From Scolanthus callimorphus (lineage: Eukaryota > Cnidaria > Anthozoa > Actiniaria > Edwardsiidae): DNA of 64,000 nucleotides. Where the stretch lies: the NCBI GenBank assembly GCA_033964015.1, contig CM066920.1, positions 9,267,912-9,331,911 on the forward strand, in the 5' to 3' direction. This document shows positions 33,782 through 45,386 of the stretch, piece by piece. Made by a program: the position numbers and the translations under genes. Position 1 is the stretch's first letter. Each line of letters begins with the position of its first letter. The notes below the pieces were generated by a model. That model was not told where the DNA came from and searched no databases. It saw only the letters and a program-made list of their open reading frames with translations.

Positions 33782-34611
33782 TAATAACGTAATTTCTGAA
33801 AGTCAATCTGTGTGTAGGAACCAACGTTATTGGTCTATCTGTGGGTGTATCTTCTTTGAATTATATTTTGCGGATAAGACCACGGATTAAAGATCCCAAA
33901 ACAGCTCGTATTGTTTATAGTATGGCCTAAGCCACCACTTGCAAAAGTGGCGCGTAATCAGCGGCGGCATGTTGTACGACGTCAATAATTCCACGTAATT
34001 AATTTTTGTTTCCCGAAATAGGGTTAATCAAACAGAATATATTTCACAACCTTAACACTTCCGTCACTCAAATAATGCCAAGAGCTTTGAGTGGAATGGA
34101 ATATTACTATACTGAAAGGATATGGTCAATTGTTGAACAAAAATTCTCAGACAGCTGCAGGTTGTAACATCGTTTCTATTCTTCGGAGGAAATCTAAGCA
34201 ACGGGTTAGCTGCCAATTTTACAATGAGCCCACACTACGCGCGTCACATGAGCGCAAGACATTTTGTTTTGGAAAAAAAAACTATTTTCGATTTTGACAA
34301 CTGGGATTGATCATTTGAATATTGAGGGTGATGTTTCAGTTAATAACAGTTCTATGGATTCGAATTGAAGTGGGATGTACTGTAGTAGGTTATGAAAAAA
34401 TTGTCATCGACTCACCAGCTGGCCCTCGGGTTTGATATTATCTGTGAGTATAAATTGTGAACAACAACGCATTTGGCACTTATCCTGCTGATAACATCAC
34501 AAGTATAGACCAGAAGACGAAGCCGTCTGTCTTCAAGACTCGTAATATTTTCAAACTCACTACAAAAGAAAAGGAAATTAGAATTTGGAATCCACTTATT
34601 AAGGGAGCTCC

Positions 34612-35760
34612 ATGGAAGGAAATAATTCTTCTTCGTTTCTTAATTCTACTAAAGCTCCGACGACAATATGTCCGCAGTTTGAGTCTTCGTCTATCAAGGT
34701 GGCAACTATAGTTGTCTATTTAACCATGAGCGTCATCGCCATAGCTGGGAACTCATTCCTAGTTCGTATCATCCATAAAAACCCTAGAATGCGAACCTCT
34801 TTTAATTATTACATAGCGAACATGGCTATCTCTGATATTTTGGTCCAGTTCTTCGCGATTCCTAGAATCGTAGTAGAAGCTATGTTTCGAGTGCGTCGCT
34901 GGCTGCTACCCGGCGTTTTTGGAACCATATGTTGTAAACTAGTGATTTATGTCCAAGAGGTATGCACAACAGTCTCCATAGAATGCCTCGTACTCATCGC
35001 TATAGATCGACTGATGGCTGTTGTGCAACCCGCAACGAGACGCTACACAAGCAGAAAGTCCCGGCTGACAGTTATAAGTCTTACTTGGGTAATCGCCCTA
35101 CTTGCGGCTTCAGTATGGCCAGTCATAAACTATGTTCACCACCACGATGATGGCCACATGTACTGTGTTTGGGACTGGCGTAAAGCCGGTCTTGATAAGG
35201 ACTTTCATAACACGTACATGTCATTATCTGTCTTCGTGTACTTTGTTATTCCTCTAAGTCTCATAACAGCCATGTATTCCGTGATTTTTGTGATCGTCAA
35301 GCGAAGACGAGTGCCGGGAAGCGAGACGTGCGACAGGCGCCAGTTCAAGCCACACCAGAAGGCTCGCGCAAACGTGCTGAAACTTTCCTTCACTGTGGTG
35401 GTCGTGTTCGCAATTAGCTGGTTTCCTCATGTAGTGTACGTTTTTCTGTTGATGGTCAATTGGCACTGGACAATTCCTTGTCAAATGCACGGGTTTCGAT
35501 TCTTTGTAGTATTCATGGCCTATTCTAACACTATGACTAACCCGTGGGTGTATTTTATTTTGAGCGAAAATTACAGACAAGGGTTACGGAAGATGTTCCC
35601 GTGGCTGAGAATAAGATACAAGAGGAACAGTCTTATAAGCTCCCGCGGTTCCCGCACAAGATCGCGCGCTTCTAAATCCTGGAATACACATCAGACGGAC
35701 AGCGGCGCCGAAGCAGAAATAGGACCGATTACGGATCAAGAATCCACAACAAGAGTATAA
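34612..35760 (+). CDS. Class A GPCR 3 (intronless, paralogue of GPCR 2)
   Basis: 382 aa from the ATG at 34612. N-glycosylation sites NSS (5) and NST (11). TM1 AGNSFLV (N47), TM2 MAISDILV (D75), TM3 cysteines C107/C108 and DRL (132-134) instead of DRY, loop-2 MYCVWDW, TM6 SWFPHVV, TM7 NPWVYF, and a basic serine-rich tail (SRGSRTRSRASKS) with likely phosphorylation sites. It matches GPCR 2 in the NMAISD, PRIVVE and W-G-CKLV pattern of TM2 to TM3, so the two probably descend from a local duplication. Expected to be a plasma-membrane peptide receptor; ligand not assignable. Confidence 0.9.
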   Translation: MEGNNSSSFLNSTKAPTTICPQFESSSIKVATIVVYLTMSVIAIAGNSFLVRIIHKNPRMRTSFNYYIANMAISDILVQFFAIPRIVVEAMFRVRRWLLPGVFGTICCKLVIYVQEVCTTVSIECLVLIAIDRLMAVVQPATRRYTSRKSRLTVISLTWVIALLAASVWPVINYVHHHDDGHMYCVWDWRKAGLDKDFHNTYMSLSVFVYFVIPLSLITAMYSVIFVIVKRRRVPGSETCDRRQFKPHQKARANVLKLSFTVVVVFAISWFPHVVYVFLLMVNWHWTIPCQMHGFRFFVVFMAYSNTMTNPWVYFILSENYRQGLRKMFPWLRIRYKRNSLISSRGSRTRSRASKSWNTHQTDSGAEAEIGPITDQESTTRV

Positions 35761-36718
35761 ACTCGCCCCTTTATTTACTGGTTATACTTTTAGTGCTAAA
35801 AAGATCTTGGATTCTTTAAGATGTAAAAAGAGTTTACATTCGTAGATTTCATCACTCTGCGATTTAACCAGCTTTGTATAAAGAACCTTAGTAATTAAAA
35901 TGGAAGGCTCAATTTTGACAATTTCTTTGCTTATAGCCATAAGACTGGGAATCATTATTGGAGACTAAATATAGAATAGTGGTATTGCTTTTGATTAAAC
36001 TTCCAGTAAAGATCAGAAAATTCTTATTTGCTTTCGAGTACACTCATCTGCCAGAAAACCAGGCTTATTACTGAAGAAAATTGCCCTGTCGCTTTTTCTT
36101 TGAGTAAAACAGCGATTTGAAAATTGATTTTACTTTATGAACTTGACAAATTTGGCGGATGTGAGACTAGTCAAGCTTGTGTGAAGAAATCTCCACAATT
36201 AATAACTTCATTGTGTAAATATAGGCCTTAGTCGTAATTTAGATGAAAACCCAATTGTGCAAGGTATGTAAATGAAAAACATGTCTCTTGAATATTTGCA
36301 ATGTATTAACGAACTAAATTCCACAAAGGATTTTAATTTTTTTCCTAGAATTTGTAGATTAGCAGTTATAAAGGAAACCTTCTATATAGAAAAGCGCTGC
36401 GTATTTCTAAAAGATCGCTTTGGGTTTATGATTTTGGGTTTTTCTGTTCCGCGACTATCAGGCCATCTAAGGCCAGGTTCAGTCCTCGAACATTTGCCGC
36501 GTTGAACCCAATTATGAGAAGTTTCATTAGAAGTTTCACTTTGTCTAGTGCAAAAGGTAAATCTAGATTAACTATAGTAGAACAAAAATGAATGGAAAGT
36601 TTGTTTTTCTTGTTTATTCCCCGTTTATTCTTCCTTTGGTTGTAAAATGGAGGATAATCAATCGGCTGAATTGGATTCGACGCGGCAAAAGATCGTCCTT
36701 TGAAACAGGAGGCCTAAT

Positions 36719-36824
36719 ATAAGCCATTGCCTTGTTTCACCTAGTGCAGTTGACTGGCTTTCTGTCGCGACGAAAACCCAGTCGTCTGCACTTGGCGAAA
36801 CAAGGCAAGGGCCTGATTGGCTTA
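36719..36824. repeat. Palindromic element family P1, copy 2
   Basis: Same arms and identical loop core as 2398-2513 but with about nine bases lost from the left arm (TAAGCCATTGCC in place of TAAGCCAATCAGGACC...). Confidence 0.88.
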
Positions 36825-36970
36825 AATGATTTGACTGCCGGAACTCAAACCACGTTTTGAATGCACAAATCAACGGATTTGGCTATAAAGGAAAAAAACA
36901 TACTGGAAGAGACAAGATCGTGATAGTGAAAATGGTTTTTATTCGGAAATTGCTATAGCTTTAGAGTAGT

Positions 36971-37080
36971 CACCCTGGGTACCAGAGTCTTTGATCTACA
37001 CTCGTTTACTGACAGGCTTAGCCAAGGTGCCTGGGTGTGTCAGTAAACTAACGAAGCTCAGAGACTCTGGTTCCCAGAGT
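36971..37080. repeat. Hairpin element ACCCTGGGTACCAGAGTCT, copy 2
   Basis: Same ends as 24871-24954, with an extra inner inverted repeat GTTTACTGACA / TGTCAGTAAAC. Confidence 0.8.
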
Positions 37081-38714
37081 TAATTTTCGAATGAAAACTT
37101 TCTTGAAAATTATAGTTTGTAAATTAATAAAGATAAATAACAAATTCGTCATTATATAACATATTTTGCCGATTTGTAATGCTTAATTTCTTTGACGTGT
37201 AAAGGAAAGAAACAATAGCAATTATTGTAATACAAGTAATGCTTTGTATTTTTCTTGACATTTGTAGTTCAGCAAGAAAATAAAAAATGAATGATAAATA
37301 CACAGAACATATTATTTTGTCGCGATGTTATTTCTCAGGGGTCGGCGTGCGTTTTCAAATATAAACACTGACAGCTTTACCATCATTTCATCAAATGTTT
37401 GTGCTTGCTTTTGTATAAAAGGAGGAGATTCGCATTGATGTTTGTCCTCTTTTCTTCTTTTAAAAGTACTGCGTTGTTTTCCGTGCAGTGTTTCACTCAA
37501 TTGTTCATAATTAACACTGGAACTCTATATCAACTTTCTTACATAAATTTAAAAAGCTTTAACTCTCAAGTGGGTTTTCCTAAATGATCACTCCATGTAT
37601 TGTAACCGCTGTTTGCGATTCCAAAAACTGAAGAGATATCTCATCGAAGCATTGTATTCAGGGATTTACAATGTGACGTGGGGAAATTCCCTTGACACTG
37701 AACCCTGAGAAGCGTTCTTCTTAATAGCGGCTGTCAATCTAGTATGTTAGACGTTTGAGTACGTTAATGTGGTCATGCTCATTTGGACAAACAGAGTTAG
37801 AAGTTCGAACTGTATTTGTGAGTACAGGTGGTATGAACGGATTGAAAAGCCACTTTGTAGGTGACGCCATTAACATTATCTGCCAATCAAACGGCAAGTC
37901 TTGTCCTCGTTAAAGACACGGTTAATAACAAGGTGACTTAAAAAGACAATATCAATTGATTCTAAAACTCAAATCCCTGTATTTCCGTCACTAAAAGTCT
38001 GAAAGATACGGAACAAAGGTTGCTCGAGGTTTCTTTTTTTTTTCTATTTCAAAAGACAAAAGTGATCTTGATGATGATATGCCGTGAAGAAAATGTAGTT
38101 TTAGAATTGATATTTTACTGGGATCAAATTACAAACAGCTGAACGTATAGTGTTGAGCGAACAGCAGTGTTAAAGAGGTTTTAATAAAACATTGTTCTGA
38201 GTGATTATGCTGATTACCCTCAAAACTTTGATCAGTCGACTCGGGTCACAGACTAGCTTTTAACAGAGAACAGTTATATTTGGTGAAACGACCTTTCAAA
38301 TTCTTTCGACTAACTCGACTAGCGGTCACTTTTAACTGTCCCGTTTCATGGATTTCTCAAATTTGGTTGGGGCTTTGATTTTTCGACGCTGTCTTATTGA
38401 AACGTCTTTCACTTTCATGTTCCCCACGCAGGAATAAATTCACATTTGGTGAATTTCCATCAATTAAAACGAGTGCGCGCTTGATTTATTGTACCTTGAT
38501 TTATGATCCATGAAAGACAATTACAGCAACAAGACACCATCACTGTCTTCTTTTACTTCAAACGTTTACCTTTTGGCTTATCTAAAACCCCACCTCTTTT
38601 CTCTAGACTCTCCTTATAAAAATTAGCAAGACAACGTAGAGCAAGACAAAATAAATTGTCACAATCGGTTAGTTAAACATTTCCTTTCTGTACGCCTCCC
38701 TTCCCGTTTATACC

Positions 38715-39126
38715 GACGACCGGTTAGCGCAGTGGTAGAGCGCCGGGCTTATGTTCGGGAGGTTGGGAGTTCAAACCTGGCCGGGCCAACACTCAGGGTC
38801 TTTTCTAATAATTGAGGAGAAGGTGCTGCCTTTGCTCTAACATCTGCAAATGGTTAGACCTTCGCGTCTTCTCGGATAAGGACGTTAAACCGTAGGCCCC
38901 GTCTCTCACATACACTTCACTAACCAGAACCAGAGGGACGTTAAAGAACCACGAGGACCGTCGGAAGTTGCCCAACCTCAGTGTCACAGAACTCACAATG
39001 CTTACACACACTCATGTTTATCAAGCTGGTTCTATAGGATGAGTTATCCGTTAATGTAAAGCACTGAAATGTAAAGCATTGAAACTACGGTGTAATGCTA
39101 TATCTATATTTATTTATATTTATTTC
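38715..39126 (+). repeat. tRNA-derived SINE
   Basis: The head GACCGGTTAGCGCAGTGGTA carries a perfect pol III A box (TAGCGCAGTGG), and GAGTTCAAACC is a B box at the usual distance. The anticodon stem does not pair, so it is not a tRNA gene. The body ends in GTAAAGCATTGAAACTACGG and GTAATGCTATATCTAT followed by AT-rich ATTT repeats. The same tail without the head recurs at 52225-52298. Confidence 0.82.
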
Positions 39127-39828
39127 TCTCTCAGGGCTCTCCACTCTGACAATCATTAGAAGAAGTAAGACTTCGCGTGTGCTATCCGTTTAAACGTTTC
39201 CCTTTTGGTTTATCTACTTCCCCAAACGATTCCCCAGATGATTCGAACTCGTCTCACCTATGGGGGCTATCTTTTTTACCCTAGACAGGTTTTCTCCATA
39301 TAAACGCTCGCTTTCGAGTGCCTCGACTAGAAGCGCTATCTATTCTTCCCGGGCTCATATAAACAGGGCCTTAACAATGTATTCCGCAAATATCGATCAT
39401 AGAATGTATATTCAATTCAGGGGTTTACAGATATGAGTTTTACCTGATCTCTGAGGTAATTTTAAAGCTAGGCGACTTAATACAGTATACATATAGAAGA
39501 AAATTAAGTTACTTCGCTCTATAGGAGAAGGAGCTCGTGTTTGACAGTTCGGAGGAAAATGACACAAAAGAAAAACGAAGACAGACAAAGTTAGTTTTTG
39601 TCCCTCTTTATTTTAAAACCCTTTGAAAATTATTTTCCTCTTTGCACAGTGTTTGATTTGGCTGCTTCTGGGAGCCCTTCTTCCGAGCAAAGAGGGACTG
39701 ATCTGATATCGTCAGCAAAACACAAGTTCTCCAAAGGCGTTTAACATAATCTCAACCTTCAGTTGTTATTTTCCATGTTTACGTCCCCGCCGACGCAGGC
39801 CACCAAGTTATCACGCACAATTAGCTAT

Positions 39829-39972
39829 AAACCCATCCATTGGAAAAGCTGAATTTCCCAAGGCACACGCATGGAAAGTCTTCGTAATTCACATGGATAG
39901 CCATGGGAAATCCGAACACTCCATGCGTGTGCCTTGGGAAATTCAGCTTTTCCCACGGATGGGTTTCTGCGG
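39829..39972. repeat. Foldback element GGAAAAGCTGAATTTCCCA family, copy 2
   Basis: AAACCCATCCATTGGAAAAG ... AAGGCACACGCATGG pairs with CCATGCGTGTGCCTTGGGAA ... GGATGGGTTT. The inner pairing is longer than in the copy at 24262. Confidence 0.88.
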
Positions 39973-40022
39973 AAATTCCCTGTGGATGCTTCACAGACGT
40001 GCTATGGACAACGTCGTGCACA

Positions 40023-40372
40023 TTGGCTGATTGCATTTTTAATCCGCACCGGGGGGTTGAGGACCTATGGAAAATTTTCCAGGGGGGTTGTTTTGGACCC
40101 TGGAAATTCCACGGGAGGGGGTGTGTCTGGAGACTGGAAATTCCAGGGGGGAGGGGTAAAAAAGTTGACTTTCCAGGGTCATTTTATCCAAAAATAGATT
40201 TTCCAGGGGTATTTTGCCAGAAAAAATGGAAATTCCAGGGGAGGGGGTCCTTTATGAGGTTGGAAATTGCAGGGGAGGGGGTCTGTTTCACGAGTGGAAA
40301 TTCCAGGGGAGGGGGTCTTTTTAAGGGAGGTCCTCAACCCCCCCGGTGTGGTTTAAAAATACAATCAGCCAT
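40023..40372. repeat. Foldback element with internal GGAAATTCCAGGGGAGGGGG minisatellite
   Basis: Ends TGGCTGATTGCATTTTTAAT and CCGCACCGGGGGGTTGAGGA with the inverse at the right. Between them are six to seven irregular units of GGAAATTCCAGGGGAGGGGG (about 40075-40330). Confidence 0.85.
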
Positions 40373-40765
40373 TTCAAATCGGGCGCCAGACAAATTGGTA
40401 AAGATTCGCATCCTGAGGGCTGAGCATGATGTTCGGAAAATGAGGACGTTATGATATGATATGAGGCAGATATGAAAAACGTAAATGATTACTTCAACAG
40501 TGCAAAGTTTTTTTCTGGGTTTTGGTAAGTGCAAAATGAGCATTTTTCACAGTCCTATGAGGCCTGGAATTTATTTGAATGTTTTGAATGTAACAGAAAA
40601 TGAGTCGGATCTACGATTTCACAATTTTCACAATACAAAGTCACATTACTACTATTTGCGTTGAATCGTGGACACTTAATATTTTTGGTGTTGTCTTGTG
40701 CGCTGCAATGTTTCGAATGCCCAACGCACGAACCCGGTTTGAGATTGCGCATTCGGGTGATGTCT

Positions 40766-40960
40766 AGGGCGTAGCAAGCATTTGGGAAAGGGGGTCACAG
40801 TTATGCTGAAAATGTATATGATGACCCTCACCATTTTGATGTTTTTTTTTGGGGGGGGGGAGGGATAGTGTCACGTTTGGGGAACAGTTAGAAATTTGGG
40901 GAGGGGGATGGTAATTTTTTGCGCATGATTTTTTTTGGGGGGGGGGTGTCAGGTTGTGCA
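40766..40960. repeat. G-rich low-complexity remnant
   Basis: GGGCGTAGCAAGCATTTGGG at the left, then poly-T/poly-G blocks (TTTTTTTTTGGGGGGGGGG twice). Looks like one end of a GGGCGTAGCC-type MITE plus expanded homopolymers. Confidence 0.6.
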
Positions 40961-41710
40961 AAAATGTTTTTAGGAATTTGTATGTCTTTTTCTAGCTTGA
41001 ATGTTTATTGAGCAAAACGGTATGCTTTAGTTTACCTCCAGCATCGATATATAAAGCGCAAAGAACAATTGCAAAGTTTAAATAGATGAGTGTTTCTCTC
41101 ACCGCGGGAAGAAATTGCATCCACAATTTAATAAATACTACAATTCTGGTTCATCTTTTTTATCACTTTTTTTCTTCAGGCTTTTTTTGGATGCACCTCG
41201 TCTATGTTTGCCTGTCTATCTAACCTAACCCTCCCCCCTCCCCATTATTCTTATAAACCAAAGGATAAGAAACAAACACTAATTACCTTATTGTGGGTAA
41301 GGAAGTAGATCGGAAGGTACGATTTGACGGGTCCGGAAACATCGGCATTTGTCATTGCTGCTAGCAAGAGGTTTCGAATCATCAATAGAAGAGTATTTGA
41401 TCGAATTACTAGCTGGAGACATTATTTGCATGAAGGTTAGCCAAAACAATACTGAGATTGTTTATTTCATTTTGCAAGTCATCATGAATGTAAGCCACTC
41501 GATGAACTAAATAGCCTACCAACTTTACACGGGTAAATCATTTGGCCATATTGAGAGAGAAAAAGGAACAAGACCAACATGAATGAATGACAATGAAATT
41601 AAGCACATGATTTTCAAAAAACTGTAGTTTTATCTTCCTATCTTCATCGAAAGAGCCGTCCCAAGAACAACACGGCCAAAAAGACGCCTGAAAAGCAGAA
41701 CCTGGAAAGA

Positions 41711-42123
41711 CAACAAGTTCTCTTGGTTACTTTGCGCTTGCATGTTATGGTACTCTATTCACGTAGCTACTACAAGTGAGTAGTACTTCAAACATTTGAG
41801 ATTTTGGATGCTGACTAAGTTTCTTGGAAGAGTTCGCGGAGAATAGTAAAAAGATAATTATTTGAACATCGACTGAACAGGGCTACAAGTGGGTAAAACT
41901 TAACTGATTCTATGAACCCTCGGCATTGCTACAAATAACAGCTTTTGGATGTTCTAACGAACCGCTTTATTTCTCTTGACAACTGGTACAACATCGAAAA
42001 AGCTGTGCAAATTCTCTGTTGACGTCGTGTGTCGAGCTTCAACAAGTACCACACGTCATTCATAATAATAACTATCAGAACGTTGGTAGCTTAATAGTTT
42101 TGTTCATATTTTTTTGGCGGCTA
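41711..42123 (+). repeat. Tandem duplication upstream of GPCR 4, copy 1
   Basis: Runs from CAACAAGTTCTCTTGGTTAC to TTTTTTTGGCGGCTA and is repeated at once at 42124. Only a few differences separate the copies. Confidence 0.95.
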
Positions 42124-42543
42124 CAACAAGTTCTCTTGGTTACTTTGCGCTTGCATGTTATGGTACTCTATTCACGTAGCTACTACAAGTGAGTAGTACT
42201 TCAAACATTTGAGATTTTGGATGCTGACTAAGTTTCTTGGAAGAGTTCGCGGAGAATAGTAAAAAGATAATTATTTGAACATCGACTGAACAGGGCTACA
42301 AGTCGGTAAAACTTAACTGATTCTATGAACCCTCGGCATTGCTACAAATAACAGCTTTTGGATGTTCTAACGAACCGCTTTATTTCTCTTGACAACTGGT
42401 ACAACATCGAAAAAGCTGTGCAAATTCTCTGTTGACGTTGACGTGTGTCGAGCTTCAACAAGTACCACACGTCATTCATAATAATAACTATCAGAACGTT
42501 GGTAGCTTAATAGTTTTGTTCATATTTTTTTTTTGGCGGCTAC
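42124..42543 (+). repeat. Tandem duplication upstream of GPCR 4, copy 2
   Basis: Differs from copy 1 by GTGGGTAAA to GTCGGTAAA, a six-base insertion (GACGTTGACGTGTG) and a longer T run. It ends 54 bp before the GPCR 4 start codon, so the promoter region or 5' UTR is duplicated. Confidence 0.95.
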
Positions 42544-42597
42544 TTCAGCATTATTCCTCTGAGTGGAACTGAATTAAGATTTGAAGGATTTTGTGTC

Positions 42598-43529
42598 ATG
42601 TTTGGAGCAAACGAATGTAGCAACGTTACTGCACCTTCACAACTTTCCTTCACAACTTCCACTTTGTCAATCTTCATCTCGCTCTCGGCAATTCCTGGCA
42701 ATTTGCTGGTGATTCTAGCAGTAGCACTGGATCCAAACAAAGACTTGAAATGCCCATTCAACTTCCTTCTTACCAATTTAGCCATTGCAGACCTCCTGGT
42801 GGGCTGCATTGTCGCACCGCTGTCGATCTTTCGCCATCTCAGAGAGGGTCTCGGTTTTGAGTACCATGCGGGAAGAGAAGCTGCTCTTCATTTGTGCTTC
42901 TTCATTTCTTGCACCGCCTCCCTTTTAAGCCTTGCTGCTTTAGCAATAGATCGATTTCTGGCTATTACGTCAGCTGTGGCTTATCGCACGAAGCTGAGCC
43001 CGCGAAGAATCACTGGCATATCAGCGGGATATGGATTTTTTCATTGACATTTCCCTTCATCTACCTTCAAGTAGGGTACATTGCTTACGCATTTGTTTTT
43101 GCAAACACCGCCGTTGCAGCCACGTTTGCAGTGCTTATCTTCACGTACATGAAAATTTTCCAGACATTTCGAGCGCAGGTACAAGAGTGGGATCAGATCA
43201 GCGATAACAGTGAAAGCGGAGAAAGCAACGCAGTTAAAAAACGCGCCGTGAAGTGGGAAAAGAAGATCACGAAGACGTTTTTAATTATGCTTGTTCTCTT
43301 CATCGCTTGTTATTTTCCTTCGTGCATAATGATTTATGTGTTGAATCTTTGCACGTACTGCGACTGCGTGTTCATTCACGTGTTGCGTGACATGCAGTTG
43401 GTATTCGTCATGGCAAATTCCAGCATGAATCCGCTGATCTATGCCTGGAGGCTCAAGACATTCAGAAATGCCTTTAAAAGAATTTTCGTTATGACAGGAC
43501 GTTTGTTTTTGCAATTCTTTAGGAGATAG
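42598..43529 (+). pseudogene. Class A GPCR 4, intronless, with a frameshift after TM4 start
   Basis: Frame 1 from the ATG at 42598 gives the N-terminus (glycosylation site NVT), TM1 PGNLLVIL, TM2 LAIADLLVG, TM3 with IDRFLAI, then RRITGIS and a stop at 43045-43047. The rest is open one frame over and picks up exactly where TM4 should continue (IWIFSLTFPFIYL), then TM5, a loop rich in Lys/Glu, TM6 (ACYFPSCIMIYV), TM7 (NSSMNPLIYAWR) and helix 8 (FRNAFKRIF), ending at 43529. The switch lies at about 43018-43035 and fits loss of one base. Apart from this single break every receptor landmark is present, so it is either a very young pseudogene or a sequence error. Family resembles amine/melanocortin-like cnidarian receptors; ligand unknown. 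Confidence 0.85.
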
Positions 43530-43628
43530 GTTTGGAAAGCCCGACCTCTCGACTACGAGATCTCCCGAGGAATTTAACGCAACTACCAGAATGCAACGCG
43601 CGCGCGCATACAAGGCACTTAAATCATC

Positions 43629-43793
43629 ATTCTCGAACCCAGAGCTCCAGAGCTCCCCGGCTCGTCGCTGGAAATGGCGCGCATGCGTTCATAAAAGTAG
43701 CTTAATCTCGCTTTATAAAAACGTAGCAATCTCGTTCCCAGAGCCCTGCATTTTCTGCGCATGCGTCGCCAAATTATGGGCTCTGGGAAACTC
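43629..43793. repeat. Dispersed element, copy 1 (CCCAGAGCTCC...GGGCTCTGGGAAAC)
   Basis: Starts TCTCGAACCCAGAGCTCC, contains CCCGGCTCGTC and GCGCATGCGTCGCCAAATTA, ends TGGGCTCTGGGAAACTC. Lies 100 bp past the GPCR 4 stop. Confidence 0.8.
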
Positions 43794-45386
43794 TAGATTT
43801 TAGAGTGTGCTGATTGGTCAATAAAAAAGTGCCGAATGATTCCCGATACTGCGCGATCGTCATTAACGAGCACTGGGAAGTCGGAAGTCATCGGAGACAA
43901 TAAGTTTATTTAGGAAAAAATCGTATTATATAGCTAAAAGCTAGGAACCTTCAATGCCGTTGTTACTTTAGTCACTTTATTGCCGTGTAGTATCGAAATA
44001 CCTCTGTGGTTACACTAAAACAAAACGAGTGGAGAGGCGGCTGAGCATAATACGAAAACATAGAATCTAATGACGTTGTTTATTATAATATTATCTGATT
44101 ATTCTGCTTTGTTTATTGTCAACAGAATTCTCATACACAACATGTATAAAAAATGCTTTAGTAAATTTTCTCAGGGCAATCGACCTTACATACAGTAATC
44201 GTACAGTTGTTAAAAGGAACTGAGTTTCGTTCATAAGTTCAATCAATGACAATAACAACAAAATTACAGACATCTTACCTTCTAAATTATTCTTTATAGG
44301 GTTGTTAGGCAGAAACAATGTAATGAAGACGATAAGAATTCCATCACAAGTACAGCGTTCTTTGGTTGTCCAAAAAGTACACAAGATTTTATTAACACAA
44401 ATCTGCAAACTGAAGCCACTGGCCACGGGCAGCTTCAGGTCAATTTCTCTCAATAGAAAGAGAAAGAATTCTATTCGTAAATTTCTTGCTAATCTCAAAT
44501 ATTTCTCAATCGTGCCTTTTCGACTTTCCCATCCGCTGTGAAGACCTTGAATCCATTGACCTGTCGTAGACATGTGTTCTATTGATTTGTAGTTTTTTTG
44601 GCTGCTCGAGTTTTCAATTAATTTATTTTCAATCCTCGGCAACTGAAATTCAGTTCGCACGTTTCCAACATGAACACAGCTTGCACCGCAGGCTCTCAAA
44701 ATCCTTTGCAAACCATTTTTTTTTACAGAAAGTAACTAGCCTGGATTCTTCAAAGGATGATACAAAATGAAACAAGAGACCACAACTTCTCCGAGGAACA
44801 GTTTTTAAAATTTCACTTGAGCATTTCGCAGTGTGCTTGTGTCGTGGAGTTTTCCGTGCCCTTTCAATTTTCGACATTTAAACTTAACTTAGTGGTTTTC
44901 AGCCTCGAAGTAACTGCCAAATCCGTTGTTCTCGTCCGTTTTCTCCTGACCATGAATGAAGCAGTAGTCTCTTTGTCTTTGTAAATGACCTGAGGTAATT
45001 TTTCCCTTGATCTATACTTCGGTTAACATAAAAATCCAACTGTTTCAGTCAACCACAAACTAACCATCTTTTTCGCATGGAGTGCTTTGCATCGCCAAAA
45101 TAAGTAAGTAGTTGTCTTTTTCCCGCCAAACTCAAGGCGCTTTTTCAAACATGGCTTTTCCGATATTCTCATCTTCGTATGATTCGTTTTGTCTAGGTCT
45201 TGGTAATAATGTATTGGCTGCTTGGCTGTTTTTTCCGCTGTCATGTCTATGAGTGTGTCCTTCCGATTTGTGTAGCTTTACTAATTTTCGGTGGTGATCG
45301 GTGGCTGATCGGATGTTTTTTCCGAGCATGCGCTCTAAAACCAGTGCTGCCAGATTTTGGCAGCAGGCCGATGTGGAGTTTCCCAG

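Larger units (their letters stand above)
22644..34611. other. Long repeat-rich interval between GPCR 2 and GPCR 3
   Basis: About 12 kb with no intact gene seen. It holds a microsatellite (24111), foldbacks (24262, 24871, 25119, 26481, 29881, 31555, 31837, 33229, 33541), a LINE fossil (25866, - strand) and a direct duplication (27130/28850). Stretches 22750-24100, 30180-31420 and 31970-33220 show nothing I can name. Confidence 0.6.
35761..42597. other. Intergenic interval between GPCR 3 and GPCR 4
   Basis: No gene recognised. Contains palindromes at 36719 and 36971, a SINE (38715), foldbacks (39829, 40023), G-rich low-complexity DNA (40766-40960) and the tandem duplication next to GPCR 4 (41711-42543). 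From 37100 to 38700 and from 40970 to 41700 I see nothing nameable. Confidence 0.6.

Noticed and set aside
38715..38790. Working tRNA gene
   Set aside because: A and B boxes are good but the anticodon stem does not pair; a SINE body follows.
44091..44711. 206-codon minus-strand open frame
   Set aside because: Long for chance but without a domain, splice context or codon pattern; left as an anonymous open frame only.
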